Positions 27,908 through 37,102 of a DNA stretch of 64,000 nt are shown here, piece by piece. The stretch comes from Cecembia rubra (GTDB taxonomy: Bacteria > Bacteroidota > Bacteroidia > Cytophagales > Cyclobacteriaceae). Location: the NCBI RefSeq assembly GCF_003014575.1, contig NZ_PYGF01000001.1, positions 744,001 through 808,000 on the forward strand, in the 5' to 3' direction. Made by a program: the position numbers and the translations under genes. The first letter of the stretch is position 1, and every line of letters begins with the position of its first letter. The notes beneath the pieces are model-generated. The model saw only the letters and a program-made list of their open reading frames with translations, was not told the origin of the DNA and searched no databases.

Positions 27908-30319
27908 TCACTCACTCTTCAAGACCTTCGCTGGATTGGTTTTAGCCACTTCATAGGAATGGAAACCTACCACTAAAAGGGCCAACAATAAAACTGCAAG
28001 TCCTACACCTGCAAATAATTGAAATGGCATATCAATCCTGTAAGCAAATCGTTGAAGCCAGTTACTGCTGAAGTAATATGCCGGAATAACTGCTAATACA
28101 AATGATACAGATACCAAAACCACATATTGTTTGGAAATCAAAGTGATCAATTGCAAAATACCTGCTCCCAATACTTTTCTGATGCTGATTTCTTTGGTCC
28201 TTAAGGAAATGGTAAAGGAAGAAAGACCAAATAAGCCCAAAACGGAAATCAAAAGGGCAATGAAGGCAGCAAACCCCAAAACTCCTCTGATTTTCTTATC
28301 ATCCTCATAAAAACCTTCTACTACCTCGTCCAAAAAAGTAAATTGCCCTTCCTCGAAAGGATACACCTCATTCACCATAAATTCCAATCTTTCTTTGGCA
28401 TAAGCAAGGTTTTGTTGACCGGATAACTTGACTATCAATAAGTGCTGGTAATCCGAACGATTGGTGAGGATCATGGGCATGATACCTTCACGTAAACTCC
28501 TTGCATTGAAATTATCCACTACGCCTACAATGGTATTTTCATCCCTGCCGAAGCGAATGACAGCACCTAACACCTCATGGGGATCTTCCGCTCCCAATTC
28601 CTTCAAAAAATTCCGGTTGACTACAATTTCCTGAGCTGTTTTACCTAAGGAATTTCCCGCCAATATGGGGATTTCATGCACAGTCACAAAAGCAGAATCC
28701 ACATTCATCACATGTACATTGAGTTGTTTTTCCTGACCTTCCACCATAGCATAGGCATCTGAAGTCCATATGGAATTAGAAGAAGCTAAATTTCCACTTA
28801 GGCTTACTCCTTCTACAAAACTCTCATTTCGTATCCTATTGGCCAATAGTTCCCTTTGTGCTTTATCGCCCATAAATGGGAGCTGTGTGAATAATACCGC
28901 TTCTTTTGAAAAACCCAATGGTTGTGAAGTAATGTATTTCATCTGATTGCTAAGCACGGCTACCATTATGATAAAAGCAATGGAAGCTGTGAACTGAAGT
29001 ACGGATAAATTCTTTCTTAAAAATACCCCTAATGAAAATCCTCTGGTTTGCGACAATTCACCTTTTAAGGCCCTTTGAGGCTGATACTTAGACAAAAATA
29101 GGGCTGGATATAATCCCGTGAGGCCAGTAAGAACCAAAGCATTGACAAACAAAAAACCTAAACTCAGGGTGTTAACGGAGGTAAACTGAAAATTGCCCGG
29201 AAAATATCCTTTAAAATAGACTTGGATCTGATCTGCCATAAAAACAGCAAATATGGAGGCGATGCCTACCAACACAAAAGTTTCACTCAAAAACTGAAAT
29301 ACAAGCTGTCCACGGTCTGAACCCAAGGTTTTTCGAATCCCTACTTCTTTGGCGCGGTTGATGGCCAAGGCTGTTTCAAGGTTAACAAAATTGAGACATG
29401 CCAAAAGGAGAATAATAATTCCTATATATATCAATCCATTCAACAAGGTTTTTGAAATTGCTGTATCATCGAAGTTTTCACTGAAATGCATTTCTGTCAA
29501 AGGTTCACCGATAAATTCCGGATGGCTTTCTGAATCGTTATAGTACTTTTTTGCCAAAACTGCCAGTCCTTCATCCAAACTTGCTTTCCCGGAATTGGCA
29601 GAAACTTTTACAAATAGCTGGCTGGATGTATTTAAATTGGTCCAACTTTGCAGGCCATACCAATCCTCTTTTTGACTATTTGAAATGGTACTGAAGGAAA
29701 TAAAATCGGTAAAAATAAAGTCTGAATTTTCGGTATAATCTGCCACCACACCATGGACTTGGGCATAGATTGAATCTGAAGCATCAATCCATAGAATTTC
29801 TTTTCCCAGAATTTCATTGGCTTTTGAGCCTGGAAAATATTTTTCAAGGCTACTTTCAGAAATCACAGCTGAATTGGGCTCCAAAAGAGCAGTCTGTGGG
29901 TTACCGGCCAGCCATTTCCTTTGGAAAATTTCAAAAAGTCCAGGATTAGCAAAAGCTACTTTGTTACTTCTACCTACAACTTTGTTTTGCTCCGGAATAA
30001 CTACCATCACCTCAAAAAGCGCATATAGTCTGCCCTTTTTCTCAATCATCGAAAGCTCCTCATCAATTACCTCCCCCAATCGCCCATTGGTACCTGAAGT
30101 CTGAAAGATGTTACCTGTCTCCCACTCTTCTATGGTATTGATCCGGAAAATCCTGTCGGAATCAGGATGAAACTTATCAAAACTGTATGCATGCCAGACC
30201 ACATTGAAAATCAATAAACAGATAGCTATTCCCAATGAAAGGCCTAATAGATGAACAAAAGTGCGAAGTTTGTTTCTCCTGATATTCCTAAAAGCTATGA
30301 TGAAGTAATTCTTTAGCAT
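27908..30319 (-). CDS. FtsX/MacB-type ABC permease P4
   Basis: 803 residues. TM1 is about 20-40 (LLGLSLGIAICLLIFNVVW). The first coupling motif is AKEVGIRKTLGSD near 318, and the second is TKEISIRKVLGAG near 705. The tail is FHSYEVAKTNPAKVLKSE, the common xNPxxxLKSE ending of the cluster. Base composition is slightly richer in G+C than in P3. It is read from promoter f, whose -12 lies only about 40 bases before the ATG, and is probably the head of a P4-P3-map unit. Confidence 0.92.
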   Translation of the reverse strand: MLKNYFIIAFRNIRRNKLRTFVHLLGLSLGIAICLLIFNVVWHAYSFDKFHPDSDRIFRINTIEEWETGNIFQTSGTNGRLGEVIDEELSMIEKKGRLYALFEVMVVIPEQNKVVGRSNKVAFANPGLFEIFQRKWLAGNPQTALLEPNSAVISESSLEKYFPGSKANEILGKEILWIDASDSIYAQVHGVVADYTENSDFIFTDFISFSTISNSQKEDWYGLQSWTNLNTSSQLFVKVSANSGKASLDEGLAVLAKKYYNDSESHPEFIGEPLTEMHFSENFDDTAISKTLLNGLIYIGIIILLLACLNFVNLETALAINRAKEVGIRKTLGSDRGQLVFQFLSETFVLVGIASIFAVFMADQIQVYFKGYFPGNFQFTSVNTLSLGFLFVNALVLTGLTGLYPALFLSKYQPQRALKGELSQTRGFSLGVFLRKNLSVLQFTASIAFIIMVAVLSNQMKYITSQPLGFSKEAVLFTQLPFMGDKAQRELLANRIRNESFVEGVSLSGNLASSNSIWTSDAYAMVEGQEKQLNVHVMNVDSAFVTVHEIPILAGNSLGKTAQEIVVNRNFLKELGAEDPHEVLGAVIRFGRDENTIVGVVDNFNARSLREGIMPMILTNRSDYQHLLIVKLSGQQNLAYAKERLEFMVNEVYPFEEGQFTFLDEVVEGFYEDDKKIRGVLGFAAFIALLISVLGLFGLSSFTISLRTKEISIRKVLGAGILQLITLISKQYVVLVSVSFVLAVIPAYYFSSNWLQRFAYRIDMPFQLFAGVGLAVLLLALLVVGFHSYEVAKTNPAKVLKSE

Positions 30320-30359
30320 GATTCCAAAATTTTTTGCCTGAAAAGCCCCATCCTATTTA

Positions 30360-30376
30360 TGCCAATTCCCATACCA
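30360..30376 (-). promoter_or_regulatory. Sigma-54 type promoter f (permease P4)
   Basis: TGGTATGGGAATTGGCA: GG-N10-GG with TTGGCA at -12. The neighbouring TGGCATAAATAGG could be mistaken for the -24, but it lacks a -12 and is 92 bp from the inverted repeat. This one is at 80 bp. Confidence 0.55.
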
Positions 30377-30444
30377 AACAAAATCAGCCCTAATTGAAAA
30401 AATAGGCCTATTTAATTCAATGAAACGGGATCAATACGAACATT

Positions 30445-30464
30445 ATTGACCGTATTCGGACAAG
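30445..30464. promoter_or_regulatory. Inverted repeat f (candidate enhancer)
   Basis: ATTGACCGTATTCGGACAAG: one arm is perfect (CGGACAA), the other has one change (ACCG for TCCG). Spacer 4, centre 80 bp upstream of the promoter f GG. Confidence 0.55.
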
Positions 30465-30606
30465 CAATAAAAAAATCCTTCAAAATTACCGTGGATAAAT
30501 TCTTCTATCTGCTTATAATGCTAGCCATACCTAAGTTATTCTAAATTATCTTCAAGTTCTTCTATAGCACTACAGACCTCTAAAGTAAATTACCCAAAAC
30601 ACCAAT

Positions 30607-30999
30607 TTATTTAGGACGCATACCTACAGAAAAAACCTCGAAACCCAACTTTTCATAATAAGGCACTAAGTTTTCTTCACAAAAAAACTGTACATGCAAA
30701 TTTTGGTTTTTGCAATATTCAACTAAGTTCTTGCATAGCTCCTTACCTATTCCTCTATTTCGGTAATCTGGAAGTACCCCTAATCCACATAAATAAGCAT
30801 TTGTCAGACCATCAGAAATTACCCTTCCGGTACCAAGGAGCTTGTTTGCTTCATAAGCATACAGTACATAAAAACTTTTTTCCATGGCAAAGACAAGCTT
30901 TTCCATTTCCAATTTTAAAAACCTATTCCAACCAAGTTGTTCATACAAATTGAAAATATCGGTTGGCTTTTTGAGTTTGGAAGTGAATTTTATATCCAT
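30607..30999 (-). CDS. GNAT-family N-acetyltransferase
   Basis: A 130-residue single-domain GNAT. The acetyl-CoA pyrophosphate loop is RNRGIGKEL (about 89-97), preceded by strand YLCGLGVLPDY. The C-terminal LVPYYEKLGFEV is the usual motif B. It is short but complete. It starts 27 bases after the RidA-like gene stop on the same strand, so the two are likely cotranscribed. The acceptor substrate cannot be told. Confidence 0.85.
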   Translation of the reverse strand: MDIKFTSKLKKPTDIFNLYEQLGWNRFLKLEMEKLVFAMEKSFYVLYAYEANKLLGTGRVISDGLTNAYLCGLGVLPDYRNRGIGKELCKNLVEYCKNQNLHVQFFCEENLVPYYEKLGFEVFSVGMRPK

Positions 31000-31026
31000 C
31001 TAAGAAATTTTAACTCCAGAAGCTTG

Positions 31027-31491
31027 CTAATTTAATTGATCCTTGGGAAGGTGTGCCACCAGTTCCACTTCCAATTTGGCTTCGGGCATATACAATCCCG
31101 AAATCTGTACCCAGGTAGCCGCCGGAAAGTCATTCTTGTAAAATGACTTTCTATAGCTGTTGTATTTTTTCATGGCTTCCATATCCGTGGTATACAAGTT
31201 CTCTTTGACAACATGCTGGAAGGTAGCCCCAAAACTATTGAGGGATTGTTCCAAAGCCCGATAAACATCCGTGATGCCTTTTGGAGTCACTTCATTGGTT
31301 ACCACTCCTGATATGTAGAGTACATTGTCCACTTTTACAACCTGTACATATCCAGCCGAGGAATCCTGTTTTGCCGGATTATCCCAATGCCATTTTTCTT
31401 TGACAAATCCATTATTCTGTGCAAATACCATGGTATTGAAAAGAAACAACACCAGAGATAATGGGAGTATTTTAAAATAGTCGGATTTCAT
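31027..31491 (-). CDS. Exported RidA/YjgF-like protein lacking the catalytic arginine
   Basis: 154 residues. A signal peptide (about 1-25, PLSLVLFLFNTMVFAQ) precedes a complete YjgF/RidA chorismate-mutase-like domain (YVQVVKVDNVLYISGVV, PEAKLEVELVAHLP). In RidA the segment FPARSCVEV carries the Arg needed for imine hydrolysis. Here the aligned segment is FPAATWVQI, with Ala at that place, so canonical 2-aminoacrylate deaminase activity is not expected. A periplasmic location is also unlike RidA itself. It precedes the GNAT gene and follows permease P5 on the same strand with 70 bp between. Function unknown. Confidence 0.8.
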   Translation of the reverse strand: MKSDYFKILPLSLVLFLFNTMVFAQNNGFVKEKWHWDNPAKQDSSAGYVQVVKVDNVLYISGVVTNEVTPKGITDVYRALEQSLNSFGATFQHVVKENLYTTDMEAMKKYNSYRKSFYKNDFPAATWVQISGLYMPEAKLEVELVAHLPKDQLN

Positions 31492-31561
31492 AAGGAGTCA
31501 ATTTTGCTATGTTATTCCTGCGACATCATTCAGGAAAAGAAATAAAATTCATCGGTATAAA

Positions 31562-33949
31562 TTACTCACTTCTCAGAGATTTGGTAGGATTAGCTGAGAT
31601 AGTTCTTTGGGAATGAATCCAAATTATCAGGAAAATCAAGGTAACTAAGGCAACCAATAGTAAACCGATGATTTGCCATGGGAAATTGATCCTATAGGCA
31701 AAACCCATCAGCCATTCTTTTCCGGCATACCAGGACAAGGGAATCGCCAATCCCAAAGCCAATAATACAGGCCAGACAAATTCGGAAACCATCACTCCCA
31801 TTACTTGATTGGAAGATGCACCAAATACTCTCCTAATTCCGATTTCTTTGGTTTTCCGCATAGCATTAAAGGTCGCTAAGCCCACTATTCCGATTACTGC
31901 AGTAACAAAACAGATCAGTGAGAATATTAAGACCAATTTAGAAACCACAATATCCGACTTATAAAGGTTATCAAATGTCTGATCTTGAAACCAGTATTTC
32001 ATTGTAAAATCAGGTTCAATTTCATTGTACACAGTCTTAAGTATATCAACCGCCTCTCTGGTCTTTCCTGGGGCATATTTGATATAAATGCCTGAAACCT
32101 GCTCCATAGGTTTCCTGTAGATGATCACAGGTTCCATTGAAGCTTTCATTGAATTGGTATGAAAATCATTGACTACCCCTATGATTTCACAGGTAATATA
32201 ATCATAGAGGCGTATTGTTGCGCCAATTGGATCATCTAGCCCCATCATCTTTGCTGCACTCGAAGAAATAACAGCCTCTGTGGCTAAGGAATCACGGGTG
32301 GTTTTTTCTGTATGGAAATTCCTCCCTTCCAAAACCTCAAGTCCGAGAAGTTCGGGAAAGTCATACCTTCCCCCAATGACCTGGAATGATGCCTGGGTTT
32401 CAGGTGACTTGCCAGGCCAATCTACCAAAACAGTCCCTCCTCCAGCATCCAATGGATTGGCGTCGGCAGCACTCAATTTCTTGATTTCAGCATGCTTGAG
32501 CAATTCATTCTTGAAAGGCTCATAGTTTTGGAGCAGCCGGAATGTGGGCTCCAACCTGATCATATTTTCCCGGTCAAATCCAAGATTCTTCGTCTGCACA
32601 AAATCCAATTGGAAGTATATGATGCTACTGAAAAGGATAATTCCTATCGAAACTGAAAGTTGAAAAGCAATCAACGCTTTTCGGAAATTCAAAGAACCCA
32701 AATTTACCTGGACCAAGCCTTTAAGGATCTTTGCGGTACGAAGCGATGACAATAAGAATGCGGGGTAAGCACCCGAAAGCAAGGTCATTAGTAACAAAAA
32801 TCCCAAGAAAAGAAGCAAAGAATGTATATTGAAAAACTGCAATAAACTAAGTTGGGCATCGACCAATAAATTAAAAGCAGGCAAAATCAACCAAGTCAGG
32901 ACAAAGCCTACAACAAATGCCAATAAAACCATCAGGCAGGACTCAAACAAAAACTGAAAAATCAATGTAGCCCTATCGGCACCTATAGCCTTTTTGACTC
33001 CTATTTCTTTCCATCTCAAGGAAGACCTTGCTGTGGTGAGGTTAATAAAATTTGTTATCGCAACTAAAATAAGTAACAACCCAATTAGGCCAAACTGGAT
33101 AATCTGATCAATTTTCCCTCCTTTGTTGATTCCGTTTTCATAATTACTGTTCAGGTAAAATTTAGTAAAGGGAACTGCTTCATAAACCAATCCATAAGAT
33201 TTATTGCTTTCACCAATTACTCTCACATCATTGAGCTTTTCAGAAATAAGCGATGAATTTGTCCCTGCACCGGATTTGATATAAACCTCAAAGAAATTAC
33301 CTGAAAGCTGTTCCTCATTGATGCCCCATTGCCTTTGAAGCATCTGCATAGGTAATGCAAAATCAAACTTAATAGAGGATTGATCAGAGATGTTCCTGAA
33401 AACTGCTGTTACAACTACTTCCTTGCTACGGTCAATTGTGATAGTTTTGCCAATAGGATCCTCTGATCCATACAAAATTTCAGCCATTTTCTCCGAAATG
33501 GCAATGGATGCAGGTGTTTTTATAGGGTCTTGCTCACCTTTGATAATCGGAAAACTAAAAGTGCTAAATAGGCTAGCACTCGCATAAACTCCATTAAAAT
33601 AAACACATTCATCAACTACCCTGTCCGGCCAAAAACATAATTCATGGGGCCACCTAGAGCCGGTTGAAATATGGGTGATAGCCTCCACTTCTGGAATACC
33701 TGAAACATCTATATTGTGCCCGGCTAAAAAAAATGTCTGCTTTGTCCCTTCAGCATCCCTATGGGTAATCACTTTATATAACCTGTCAGCATCCGAATGG
33801 AATTTATCAAAAGACCATTGATGATGTCCCCATAGAAAAATCAATAAAGCACATGCAATGGCTATGGACAAGCCAATTAGGGTCAGAAATGAATGACCAG
33901 AAAACCTTTTGAAATTTCTGACAAAAATCTTTAAATAATTGAATATCAT
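31562..33949 (-). CDS. FtsX/MacB-type ABC permease P5
   Basis: 795 residues from the ATG at 33949 (MIFNYLKIFVRNF); the frame is open for 18 more codons to a TTG, which adds an unlikely hydrophobic leader. TM1 is about 22-42 (LIGLSIAIACALLIFLWGH). The first motif WKEIGVKKAIGAD (near 310) departs from the usual EVGIRK form, while the second is TKEIGIRRVFGAS near 696. It is among the most divergent copies of the set. It is read from promoter d with a leader of about 130 bases and probably continues into the RidA-like and GNAT genes. Confidence 0.9.
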   Translation of the reverse strand: MIFNYLKIFVRNFKRFSGHSFLTLIGLSIAIACALLIFLWGHHQWSFDKFHSDADRLYKVITHRDAEGTKQTFFLAGHNIDVSGIPEVEAITHISTGSRWPHELCFWPDRVVDECVYFNGVYASASLFSTFSFPIIKGEQDPIKTPASIAISEKMAEILYGSEDPIGKTITIDRSKEVVVTAVFRNISDQSSIKFDFALPMQMLQRQWGINEEQLSGNFFEVYIKSGAGTNSSLISEKLNDVRVIGESNKSYGLVYEAVPFTKFYLNSNYENGINKGGKIDQIIQFGLIGLLLILVAITNFINLTTARSSLRWKEIGVKKAIGADRATLIFQFLFESCLMVLLAFVVGFVLTWLILPAFNLLVDAQLSLLQFFNIHSLLLFLGFLLLMTLLSGAYPAFLLSSLRTAKILKGLVQVNLGSLNFRKALIAFQLSVSIGIILFSSIIYFQLDFVQTKNLGFDRENMIRLEPTFRLLQNYEPFKNELLKHAEIKKLSAADANPLDAGGGTVLVDWPGKSPETQASFQVIGGRYDFPELLGLEVLEGRNFHTEKTTRDSLATEAVISSSAAKMMGLDDPIGATIRLYDYITCEIIGVVNDFHTNSMKASMEPVIIYRKPMEQVSGIYIKYAPGKTREAVDILKTVYNEIEPDFTMKYWFQDQTFDNLYKSDIVVSKLVLIFSLICFVTAVIGIVGLATFNAMRKTKEIGIRRVFGASSNQVMGVMVSEFVWPVLLALGLAIPLSWYAGKEWLMGFAYRINFPWQIIGLLLVALVTLIFLIIWIHSQRTISANPTKSLRSE

Positions 33950-34079
33950 ACAATTAAAATAATAGGTTAATCCAATGATAAAACTGGATTGATTAAGAAT
34001 CAAATTTCCCTGAACTTAAGGAATCTCAGGAAGTCCAAGACTATTCAAATCTCCACCAATGGTTTTATTATCTATATTT

Positions 34080-34096
34080 TGCCAATCATTATGCCA
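34080..34096 (-). promoter_or_regulatory. Sigma-54 type promoter d (permease P5)
   Basis: TGGCATAATGATTGGCA: perfect -24 TGGCA and -12 TTGG in GG-N10-GG spacing, with GC one base further on. Inverted repeat d is centred 79 bp upstream. Confidence 0.6.
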
Positions 34097-34106
34097 ACGA
34101 AAACCT

Positions 34107-34127
34107 GCCAAAAAATGTGATTTTGGC
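34107..34127 (-). terminator. Possible weak terminator between inverted repeat d and promoter d
   Basis: GCCAAAA pairs with TTTTGGC (7 bp, 7-base loop). The following T-run on the minus strand is short, so termination of the upstream permease P6 transcript is uncertain. Confidence 0.35.
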
Positions 34128-34163
34128 CAATTTCGAAAAGATTTTTCATTAGACCCGAACAAA

Positions 34164-34183
34164 TCTGTCCGTGAACGGACAAA
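34164..34183. promoter_or_regulatory. Inverted repeat d (candidate enhancer)
   Basis: TCTGTCCGTGAACGGACAAA: both core arms TGTCCG/CGGACA are perfect with a 4-base spacer. The centre is 79 bp from the promoter d GG. It lies in the 490-bp gap downstream of permease P6; the rest of that gap holds no gene. Confidence 0.65.
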
Positions 34184-34439
34184 GAAAATACCTCTGATAA
34201 TTTTGTGCTTCTTTTGAGAAAAACAAATAATTCAAATGAGCAGAATCTAAATATTGGTCTAAAACATAACATACTGGAGAAAATTCAAATTTTCATCCTC
34301 CAAATACCTTCCTTTTTATCAAAATAACTGGTCAGAGAAAATGAAAAGTAGCATTTATAATGACTACTTCCGAAATCCGTCTTTTGACATTCCATTGTGT
34401 ATCCCGGGCTCACTTTTCGGCTTTATTTTTTAAAATCTC

Positions 34440-36866
34440 TCATTCCACCTTAAATGCATCCACTGGGTTGATCATGGCTGCCCGCATAGATTGGCTGCTT
34501 ACTGTCAAAGCAGCGATTAATGCTGCTATAAATCCTGCCAAGGCAAAAACCAACCAGGATATGGATATGCTGTAAGCAAAGCTATCCAGCCAGGAATTCA
34601 TGCCATACCAAGCGATAGGTACAGCGATTAAGAAGCCGAAAAGCACCAATTTTAGAAAATCCTTTCCTAAAAGCAGAACAATATTGCTGACACTTGCTCC
34701 CATTACTTTTCTGACACCGATTTCCTTGGTGCGCTGCTCGGTAGCATAGGCAGAAAGACCAAATAAGCCCAAAACAGAAATCAGAATGGCAAGTCCCGCA
34801 AAGAAACCGAAAACTGTTCCCACTTTTTCCTCTGCTTCATACTGTTGCTCAAACCTGTCTTCAATGGTAAAATAATTAAAAGGGAAATCTGGCCTTAATG
34901 CAATCCATTCCTCTCTCAAATAGGAAATGGCCTCTTCTTCAAATCCTTGCTTCAACCTTATTGCTACCAAATTGAACCGGGTATCCGGAATCATAAATAC
35001 CATAGGGCTGATGGGTTGATGAAGTGATTCAAAATGAAAATCCTTGACCACTCCTATCACATAGCCCCTCCTTGGTCCATAATGAAGGGCTTTCCCTATG
35101 GCATCCTCTGCTGATGCCCAACCAATGGCCCTGATGGCTGATTCATTGATCAAAAATGCTTCTGTACTGTCAGATGCCAATTGAAAATCAAAATCCCGAC
35201 CTGCAGCCAATTTTATCCCGAAAGTCTCCATAAAGCTATGACTGACATGAATATCTGCCAACCTGATATCCATGGTTGTAAGTTCTCCATTGACTTCGGC
35301 CCGGGTTCCCATAGCATCCAATAACCTGCCGGAAGGCACTCTGGATGCCAATGCCAATTCCTCTATACCCGAATGTTGCAAATATCTCATTCTGAGGTTT
35401 TCGTAATTCTCTACCAATTCTTGATAGGCTGGTAGTACAATGACCCTGTCCTTTTCAAAGCCAAGTTCCTTGTTCTTCATATAATCAAGCTGATGAACTA
35501 CAACCAATACAGCCACAATTAATATGATAGAAATGGCAAATTGTCCAATGACCAAGCCTGATCTAAATTTTTCATGGAGAGAGCCGATTTTATAGGTACC
35601 CTTCAATACTTTAACAGGCTGGAATCCTGAGAGAAAAAGTGAAGGGTAACTGCCTGCAATCATCCCTACAAATAAAACAAGCACCAATAATCCCAATAGG
35701 TATTCAGGATGTTCAAGCATATTAATGCTCAGGTCTTTCCCTGTGAAATTACCAAAAACAGGCAACATCAGCCAGGATAAGAGCAAGGCAATACATGCAG
35801 CCATTAAAGTCATCATAATGGTCTCACTCATAAACTGCCCAATGAGCAATTTTTTCTCAGCTCCCAACACCTTTCTTAAACCTACTTCAAGTGCCCTTTT
35901 TGCTGACCTGGCGGTAGCCAAATTCATAAAATTGACACAGGCTATCAACAAAATAAAGATGGCTATGGCCGTGTAGATATACACATATTCAATGCTGCTA
36001 TTCGGCTCCAGTTCGGAGTCCAGATTGGAATGCAAATGAATGTCCGTAATCAGCCAGGGGTGTAGGTTAGTCCAGGTAGATGGCAGGGCTCCATCTGTCC
36101 CAACCTGAATATGCCGGTTTAGAAATTCAGGAATCTGAGCTTCAATTGCAGCTATTTCAGTACCCTCTTTAAGCAGCAAATAAGTCCCGAAATTGTTGGA
36201 ACCGAAATTTTTCATCATTTCTTCATAGCCACCATAAAAATCTGTAACCAATTCCATTGAAGCTAAAAAATCAGCTTTGAAGTGGGAATTGTCAGGAATG
36301 TCTTCCATGACAGCTCTAACCTGCATATTGGCTGATACAGGACCCACTTTCATCTCCAGAATTTTTCCCATAGGATTGGATTTGCCAAAATATTTATTGG
36401 CCATACTTTTTGTAATCACGATGCCATCCGGAAAATTTAGCGCTGACTCAGGATCTCCATCAACCACTTTCCATGAGAAAACTTTGAAGATTTCAGGATC
36501 GGAAAAGTAAAATCTCCTTTCTTCGAAAATACTAGCTTCGTCTTTCAATATTACATTAGTATTCAAAACCCGGATAACTTCTTCCACTTCCTGGGAGAAA
36601 TCAGACTTGAGCAAAGGGCCAAAAGGAGGTGCTAGATGTCCCAGATGCAGATTTATCTCACCATTTTGACTAAAAAATGAACGCGAAATCCTATAAATCC
36701 TATCCGATTTTTCATGGTACCTGTCATAACTTAGTTCATGTTGAACAAATAGAAAAATCAATATACTTGCTGCCATCCCAACAGATAGGCCCAAAATATT
36801 GATCAACATATAAGCCGGATTTTTCTTAAGATTTCTTATAAAGATTTTAAAGTAATTAGTCAGCAT
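34440..36866 (-). CDS. FtsX/MacB-type ABC permease P6
   Basis: 808 residues. TM1 is about 20-42 (LGLSVGMAASILIFLFV). First motif ALEVGLRKVLGAE (near 321), second TKEIGVRKVMGAS (near 710), ending INPVDAFKVE. I find no inverted repeat or -24/-12 pair in the 236 bp upstream and no terminator there. The likely transcript is from promoter e through P7. The gap before it contains a short direct-repeat tract (ATTCTAAATTCTAAATTCC near 37072). Confidence 0.92.
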   Translation of the reverse strand: MLTNYFKIFIRNLKKNPAYMLINILGLSVGMAASILIFLFVQHELSYDRYHEKSDRIYRISRSFFSQNGEINLHLGHLAPPFGPLLKSDFSQEVEEVIRVLNTNVILKDEASIFEERRFYFSDPEIFKVFSWKVVDGDPESALNFPDGIVITKSMANKYFGKSNPMGKILEMKVGPVSANMQVRAVMEDIPDNSHFKADFLASMELVTDFYGGYEEMMKNFGSNNFGTYLLLKEGTEIAAIEAQIPEFLNRHIQVGTDGALPSTWTNLHPWLITDIHLHSNLDSELEPNSSIEYVYIYTAIAIFILLIACVNFMNLATARSAKRALEVGLRKVLGAEKKLLIGQFMSETIMMTLMAACIALLLSWLMLPVFGNFTGKDLSINMLEHPEYLLGLLVLVLFVGMIAGSYPSLFLSGFQPVKVLKGTYKIGSLHEKFRSGLVIGQFAISIILIVAVLVVVHQLDYMKNKELGFEKDRVIVLPAYQELVENYENLRMRYLQHSGIEELALASRVPSGRLLDAMGTRAEVNGELTTMDIRLADIHVSHSFMETFGIKLAAGRDFDFQLASDSTEAFLINESAIRAIGWASAEDAIGKALHYGPRRGYVIGVVKDFHFESLHQPISPMVFMIPDTRFNLVAIRLKQGFEEEAISYLREEWIALRPDFPFNYFTIEDRFEQQYEAEEKVGTVFGFFAGLAILISVLGLFGLSAYATEQRTKEIGVRKVMGASVSNIVLLLGKDFLKLVLFGFLIAVPIAWYGMNSWLDSFAYSISISWLVFALAGFIAALIAALTVSSQSMRAAMINPVDAFKVE

Positions 36867-37102
36867 GATATTTTATCTTGGTTGTCATCGATATGGCACT
36901 AAAATCTATTCTTCATTCTACTCTATTGTTTTTTCTTTCTTCTCATCATTTATATTTTCAATTAAAAAGGATTACCACTGACATTCCTTGACACTATTTG
37001 TGAGCGGATAGCTTCTTAATGAAAACCTTAAACCCTTAAATTTATGATTCACAACTCATTCATTCTTAATTCTAAATTCTAAATTCCAAATTCCCCGGTA
37101 CC

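Noticed and set aside
30351-30363. TGGCATAAATAGG as the -24 of promoter f
   Set aside because: No -12 at the proper distance, and it is 92 bp from the repeat. The adjacent TGGTATGGGAATTGGCA fits both spacings.
37060-37095. ATTCTAAATTCTAAATTCC tract as a possible repeat array
   Set aside because: Only two or three imperfect short units; simple AT-rich drift, no spacer structure, so not a CRISPR.
36867-37102. Search for a sigma-54 cassette ahead of permease P6
   Set aside because: No CC-N10-C pattern (minus-strand GG-N10-G) with TCCG/CGGA arms was found. P6 is more likely read through from P7.
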